Shown here: one piece after another, positions 59,761 through 64,000 of the stretch | How the letters are laid out: each line of letters opens with the position of its first letter | How positions within the stretch are numbered: position 1 is the stretch's first letter | Notes under the pieces: model-generated | What the model saw: only the letters and a program-made list of their open reading frames with translations | What the model was told of the DNA's origin: nothing | Databases searched by the model: none | Translations under genes and position numbers: made by a program | Assembly: GCA_016584305.1 (NCBI GenBank) | Contig: JACEEZ010015270.1 | Location: 1 to 64,000 of the forward strand | Length of the DNA stretch: 64,000 bases | Source: Chionoecetes opilio | Taxonomy: Eukaryota > Arthropoda > Malacostraca > Decapoda > Majidae | Direction: 5' to 3'

Positions 59761-60190
59761 GGAATACAAACAAAGTTGAGGCTTATAATTATGAGCCTCA
59801 ACTCATCTATGACGTATTTATTGCTTCAATTGCTACACTAGATCCCTAAAACATAGTCCATTGATACTTATTAAAAAGAAAAAGGAAATCAGGTAATTGT
59901 GATGGTTACGAGAAAAAAAAAAACGAAAAATCAAATTTTGGGGAAACTTTAACGACAGAATCACACTAAAACTACTCCCTTTATTTTTCAACCGTCAGCT
60001 CAACCGTTGGGGAAAAAACAGAGGGAGCGGGGGATTACAATACTAAAAGCTGGGGGAAAGGGGAAAAAAGGGCCCGCGAAAGGGGAAAAAAAAATATTTC
60101 TTATTTTTACATCTATCATAATATTTACTAATACTACTTACATAACACTTGCTACATATCCTACTACAAGAGTCCTTTGTAGTGGTGGCA
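59761..60190. other. Unassigned sequence
   Basis: A short clean-looking AT-rich stretch with a small inverted repeat TTGAGGCTTATAA/TTATGAGCCTCAA at 59774-59802; no gene seen. Confidence 0.45.
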
Positions 60191-60194
60191 GAAT

Positions 60195-60197
60195 AAA

Positions 60198-60230
<33 letters not shown>

Positions 60231-60470
60231 GGGCGTAGTAGTTTGTAGGAGTGTAGTATACTAGGAGTACTAAATAGTAGTAGTTAGTTTGTAAATAGTA
60301 GAATAAAGTACCATAGTATAGTATAGTAAATAGTAGTAGTGGTAGTAGTAGCAGTAATAGCAGTAGTGGTAGTAGTACTGTAATAGTAATAGTAGTAGAA
60401 GTAGTGTTAACTAGTAGTGATAACTAGGGTAGTAGTAGTAGTGGTAGTAGCATTTAAAGATGGTAGTAGT
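60195..60470. repeat. Degenerate (TAG)n tract
   Basis: AGT repeats, perfect at 60198-60230, then interrupted by GTAGTG, AATAG and TATAG. Confidence 0.9.
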
Positions 60471-63400
60471 GGAATGTTTGTCGCAAGCTTGGGGCAGTAG
60501 TGGGGTATAGCCAACGGGCCCTTGGGTTTTAGAAAGTGGTAGTACATATAAGTCATACACAATGATATCAATAACAACAATAGTAATTAGCTTGGCTCCA
60601 TCAGCTGTTGTAGACACCTATCAGCGCCAGAATTTTGAATTCATCCTCAAAACCTGGGGGCAAAGGGGTTTTTTAAAAAACTAATTTTTTTAAAACCATT
60701 TTCAAAGAAGGAAAAACCCTTTATTTCGATGATTAAAAGTAAAAAAATAATAATAAAGACAGTTCCCTATGAATAAAAATTCGTGGGTTTCACGGGCATA
60801 AAGAAGCTTTCCCCCCCCCCCCCTTTTCCCTAAATTTTAAGATATAAAATATCGTACCTTTTAAATTTTTTTTTTGCTATATATTTGGGGCCCCCAGGGG
60901 GGGGGGACCAATGGGGCCATGGCCCCCAACGAAATTTACTTCCTCGTAAGAAATCAGAATACACTAACAGTCAGTTAAAAATATTTATTAAAAGGGTTTT
61001 TAGTGGGTGTGACCCCCGGGCACCTGGCCGTGTAGTAAAATCTATACCTTTATTTTTGGGCGCGGGTTATCTTCACGTAATGCCTTGGACCAATGGACAA
61101 GCTACTTACACTACCAAAATTATTGTTTCAGTAGCGGGAAAAAAGAAATAAAAGCCTGAAAAAATAAACAGTAATGGGGGAAAAAAATTTTCCATCCGCG
61201 GCTAGCGAAAAAATTTTTGCAGGTTTTTATATATAATGGGTGGGGAAAAAAAAAAATTTCCCCACCCCCCCCCCGAAAGAAAAATTTCCGGGGTGGCCCG
61301 GGGATTTATTACAAACAAAAAGGACGTGAGGGTGATTTTATTTGAGGCGTCGAGGGGGAGTTGAAAAGGAAAAAAACATTGAAGGGGGGGGGGGCCCCTT
61401 TGGTTTAAAGGTTTTAAAAAAAAATTCCCACCTGCCAAAAAAAAAATTTAGGTACTGATGGTTTATGTTTTAAAAGGGGGAAAAACAAACTTCATTATTT
61501 AAAAGTGTAAGCACGATTTTATTCATATTTAAAATAATTATTTTCTTAAAATTATAATTATCCTTTCAATCAAGTCAAAATTTTTTTGCAAACTGGAGTT
61601 GGAAAAAAACTTTTGTAACTCCCCCTTTCCCCCGGTTTTTGGGGTAAAAATTTAAAAATTTTGGCGCCCGGGTAGTGGCTAAAAACAGCTATGGGGCTTA
61701 CTAATTATATATTTACAAAAAAAAATAACAATAACAACAAAAAACATTTAAAAACCCATACAATCAATCATTGGGGGCATACGCCCGGGGGGCGCGTCGC
61801 CTCGCCCACCCCACGGGCGCCACTCCCGGGGGGGACCACGCGCGGTTCCCATGCAAGCTCCTTTCCATAAAACCCAAAAAGCCTCGACAAGAAACCTCAA
61901 CTTGCCCCAGCCACGAGCCTTTTGGTTCGCCCCCCTTTGGGCCCCCCCTCCCCGCCGGGGTTGTCTCTTACAGATACAACCCTATGGGAAGGGTCGGGGT
62001 TTAAAAAGGGGACGTGCCAAAATCCCATATAGCCCAAAGTTGACGATGACGGACTGTGCAGGTAATAGGCCCCCGATTCAGTCTCATGGTGCAATGCTGG
62101 GTTTTTACACGTTTAACATCCCCGCGATACCCCCCTAGTCTTGGGGAAGACACTTTTTTACCCAAAACGCATTGATTCGTCTCTTCAAGTCACCCCCCCC
62201 ATTTAGTGGGTTTATGTCCCCACAACCCCTAGAGTAAGACGGGGGTATAAGCGATTTGAAGATCCGGATCTTTGGTCCTCCGCACAGGTTTCCCACAAAA
62301 AGCCGGTCTTATAGCATAAACTAAAAATTTAATAAGAACATTTACAAACACACACCATACAAACGTTTCCTAATTTCACTTTACAAGGGTCGCATATCAA
62401 AGTCCTTAATATAACTCGGCATTAATTAAAGTATAAAGATAACCTGCGCCCTAAAATTTTACTTTGTTTTTTTGTATTGCTTTTTTAATTTTGATTAAAT
62501 TTTCTAAATTTTCCCAAACGGTTAAGATACACATAAGGGGTTTTAAAAATTCCTGTTTCCCCTATCGTTTAAAAAGCGTTGGGTAAAAAGGGGTAGGAAA
62601 ACGGGGTTTTTCCTTTCTTATTTCAGGAAATAATGCAGTAAAAAAAGGTCACATCAGTCCCTTTTTTAAAGGGTGGGTGCCAAAAATTTTTTTCCCTTTA
62701 AAATTTTTACCAAACCAACATAATCTACAAATCTGCTGTGATTTTCCCCCAAGGTGAACCCCGGGAATTTTTCTCCCCACAACCCCCCCCCCCCCCCCCC
62801 CCACAACCCCAAAACACATCACAAAAGGGAAAAAAATGGCGCTCACGGGGGACGGCCCCCGAGGAAGGGTGGGTTGGGGGCCGGGGCAGGGGGAGGGGGG
62901 CCCGCCGCGGGCCAAGGGAAAAAGTCAATGGAACACAATGTTAAAAACGGTGGGAAAGGTTTGGCCCGAATTTTTGCCAAAACTCGTGACCGCAATTAAA
63001 TTTTACACGCTTCCCGTTTTTTATGGATAAGGGAGTTATTTTCATTATTTCTTTTTTACTAGGTTTTCCCTTTTGGCTTTTTATTATATAAAATTATAAA
63101 TTCCCCAAAGACTCCTAATAAAACAAAAAGCACATAAAAAGGGCTGCAAAAGGGCCTTTAGCCTACACAAAGGGATCCCTGCATACCAACTACCATCTTG
63201 ATCCCCTTTTTTATAAATTATTAAACCCCTTTTCTCAAAGCTCTCTATCTCACCATCCACAAAAATACAGTGTACCAGCTTCTGTTTTTTTTTCTTTCTT
63301 AAAACTGAAAGATCTTACCTTAACCTTTTTTTCATTGGGGTTTTCGTTGCCTTGGTGCTTTTCGAACCCCCTCATTGGGTTTATCATCGAAAAACCCGCC

Positions 63401-63710
63401 AGAAATCTTTTGTTGAACCCCCGACCCATTTAAAAGCATGGATAAAAGGGCGCCGGCACCCTTTTTGGGCCCTTACCTTGGGCTACTTCAAAGCTTTCAT
63501 AAAAAAAAAAAAAAAAAAGGAAGTCGGGCAAACACTGAAAAAAAAAAATATAAAAGTCTTTTATAGTTTTTTTCCCCCGTATCATCTTCCCCCTTTTTTT
63601 CTCGTGTTAAAAGTGGCTGCAAAGCCAATATTACTTCAGATCCTTTCCCTCATTTTTCCGGGTACGGGCACACAAAATGGGGTATAAAAAGGAAACCACA
63701 CAACCTCGGG
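60471..63710. other. Unassigned noisy sequence with a GC-rich island
   Basis: Homopolymer-inflated throughout. 61770-62150 is GC-rich and could be a repeat or an exon remnant, but no frame, splice structure or RNA signature is convincing. A C-run of about 18 bases lies near 62785. Confidence 0.45.
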
Positions 63711-63714
63711 GACC

Positions 63715-63860
63715 TATCAAAATAATAATAAACTTTCTACTACTAATAATAATAATAATAATGATAATGATAAAATAGTAATAATAATAAAATTAATTAA
63801 AATAATAATGATAATAAAAATAATAAAAATAATAAAAAAATAAAAAATAATAATAGGAAA
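63715..63860. repeat. (AAT)n microsatellite
   Basis: AATAATAAT run with GATAATGATAA variants, then A-rich sequence to the end of the window. Confidence 0.9.
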
Positions 63861-64000
63861 AAAAACGTCAGGGGGTGCATTTTATTTAAAATATAATTTT
63901 ATTTTCCCTTATGATTTTTCCCTTAAATCTATTTTTTAAAGCCTTTTAGTAGAAATATTTATTTCAAAAACACCATCATTTTAAAATTTAAAGTAATACA

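Noticed and set aside
61770..62150. GC-rich island as rRNA fragment or exon
   Set aside because: No rRNA signature word, no open frame that survives inspection and no splice pair could be recognised.

Overview
The window looks like nuclear DNA of an arthropod, most likely a decapod crustacean. This is inferred from very long (CT/GA)n, (CA/GT)n, (TAG)n and (CTC)n microsatellites, TTAGG-like pentamers scattered next to repeats, CR1-like, RLE-type and other APE-type non-LTR retrotransposons, tRNA-derived SINEs, Tc1/mariner and hAT relics, and a spliced gene for a secreted low-complexity protein. There are no bacterial-type operons. Nearly all long open frames are low-complexity artefacts of microsatellites (Ser/Leu, Arg/Glu, Thr/His or Cys/Val repeats).

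Layout. 1-7.6 kb is almost entirely tandem repeats: (CAGA)n, a polypyrimidine block with a hidden ~135-bp period, a 32-bp satellite, (TAG)n, (CTC)n, (GT)n, (CA)n, (CT)n and a ~70-bp minisatellite. At 7.69-8.31 kb lies a Tc1/mariner deletion derivative with TA target duplications. 8.4-14.6 kb is low-quality sequence with inflated homopolymers; it still shows a CR1-like reverse-transcriptase relic on the minus strand, and a reverse-oriented SINE follows at 14.9 kb. 15.9-28.1 kb is clean sequence: two copies of the 3' half of an RLE-type non-LTR retrotransposon in or next to (TAG)n tracts, a near-intact 5'-truncated CR1-like element abutting the second copy, two inverted-repeat elements sharing a GTCGCC(C)AG motif, a 0.9-kb CCTTA-rich array, a small inverted-repeat element and a tRNA-derived SINE. 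28.1-37.8 kb is again low-quality and mostly unassignable apart from a 25-bp minisatellite.

37.8-45.9 kb is the most informative stretch. It holds a 2.3-kb foldback structure whose arms contain (GA)n and an unequal minisatellite, a dispersed unit repeated at 43.1-45.3 kb (there interrupted by a 306-bp hAT-like MITE), a SINE, and the only convincing host gene. That gene has a TATA box, three exons, a signal peptide, a Tyr/Gln/Thr/Val/Lys repeat protein and two poly(A) signals, but also an in-frame stop early in exon 3.

From 45.5 to 57.4 kb a module (LINE 3' end, then a complete but broken APE-type LINE, then an AT-rich tract) occurs twice head-to-tail, the second copy noisier than the first. 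57.4-64 kb is low-quality sequence with short microsatellites.

The window therefore reads as one small host gene embedded in nested mobile elements and microsatellites. Much of the apparent gene decay, mainly in the noisy blocks, may be consensus error; element copies in clean blocks serve as internal controls for copies in noisy blocks.
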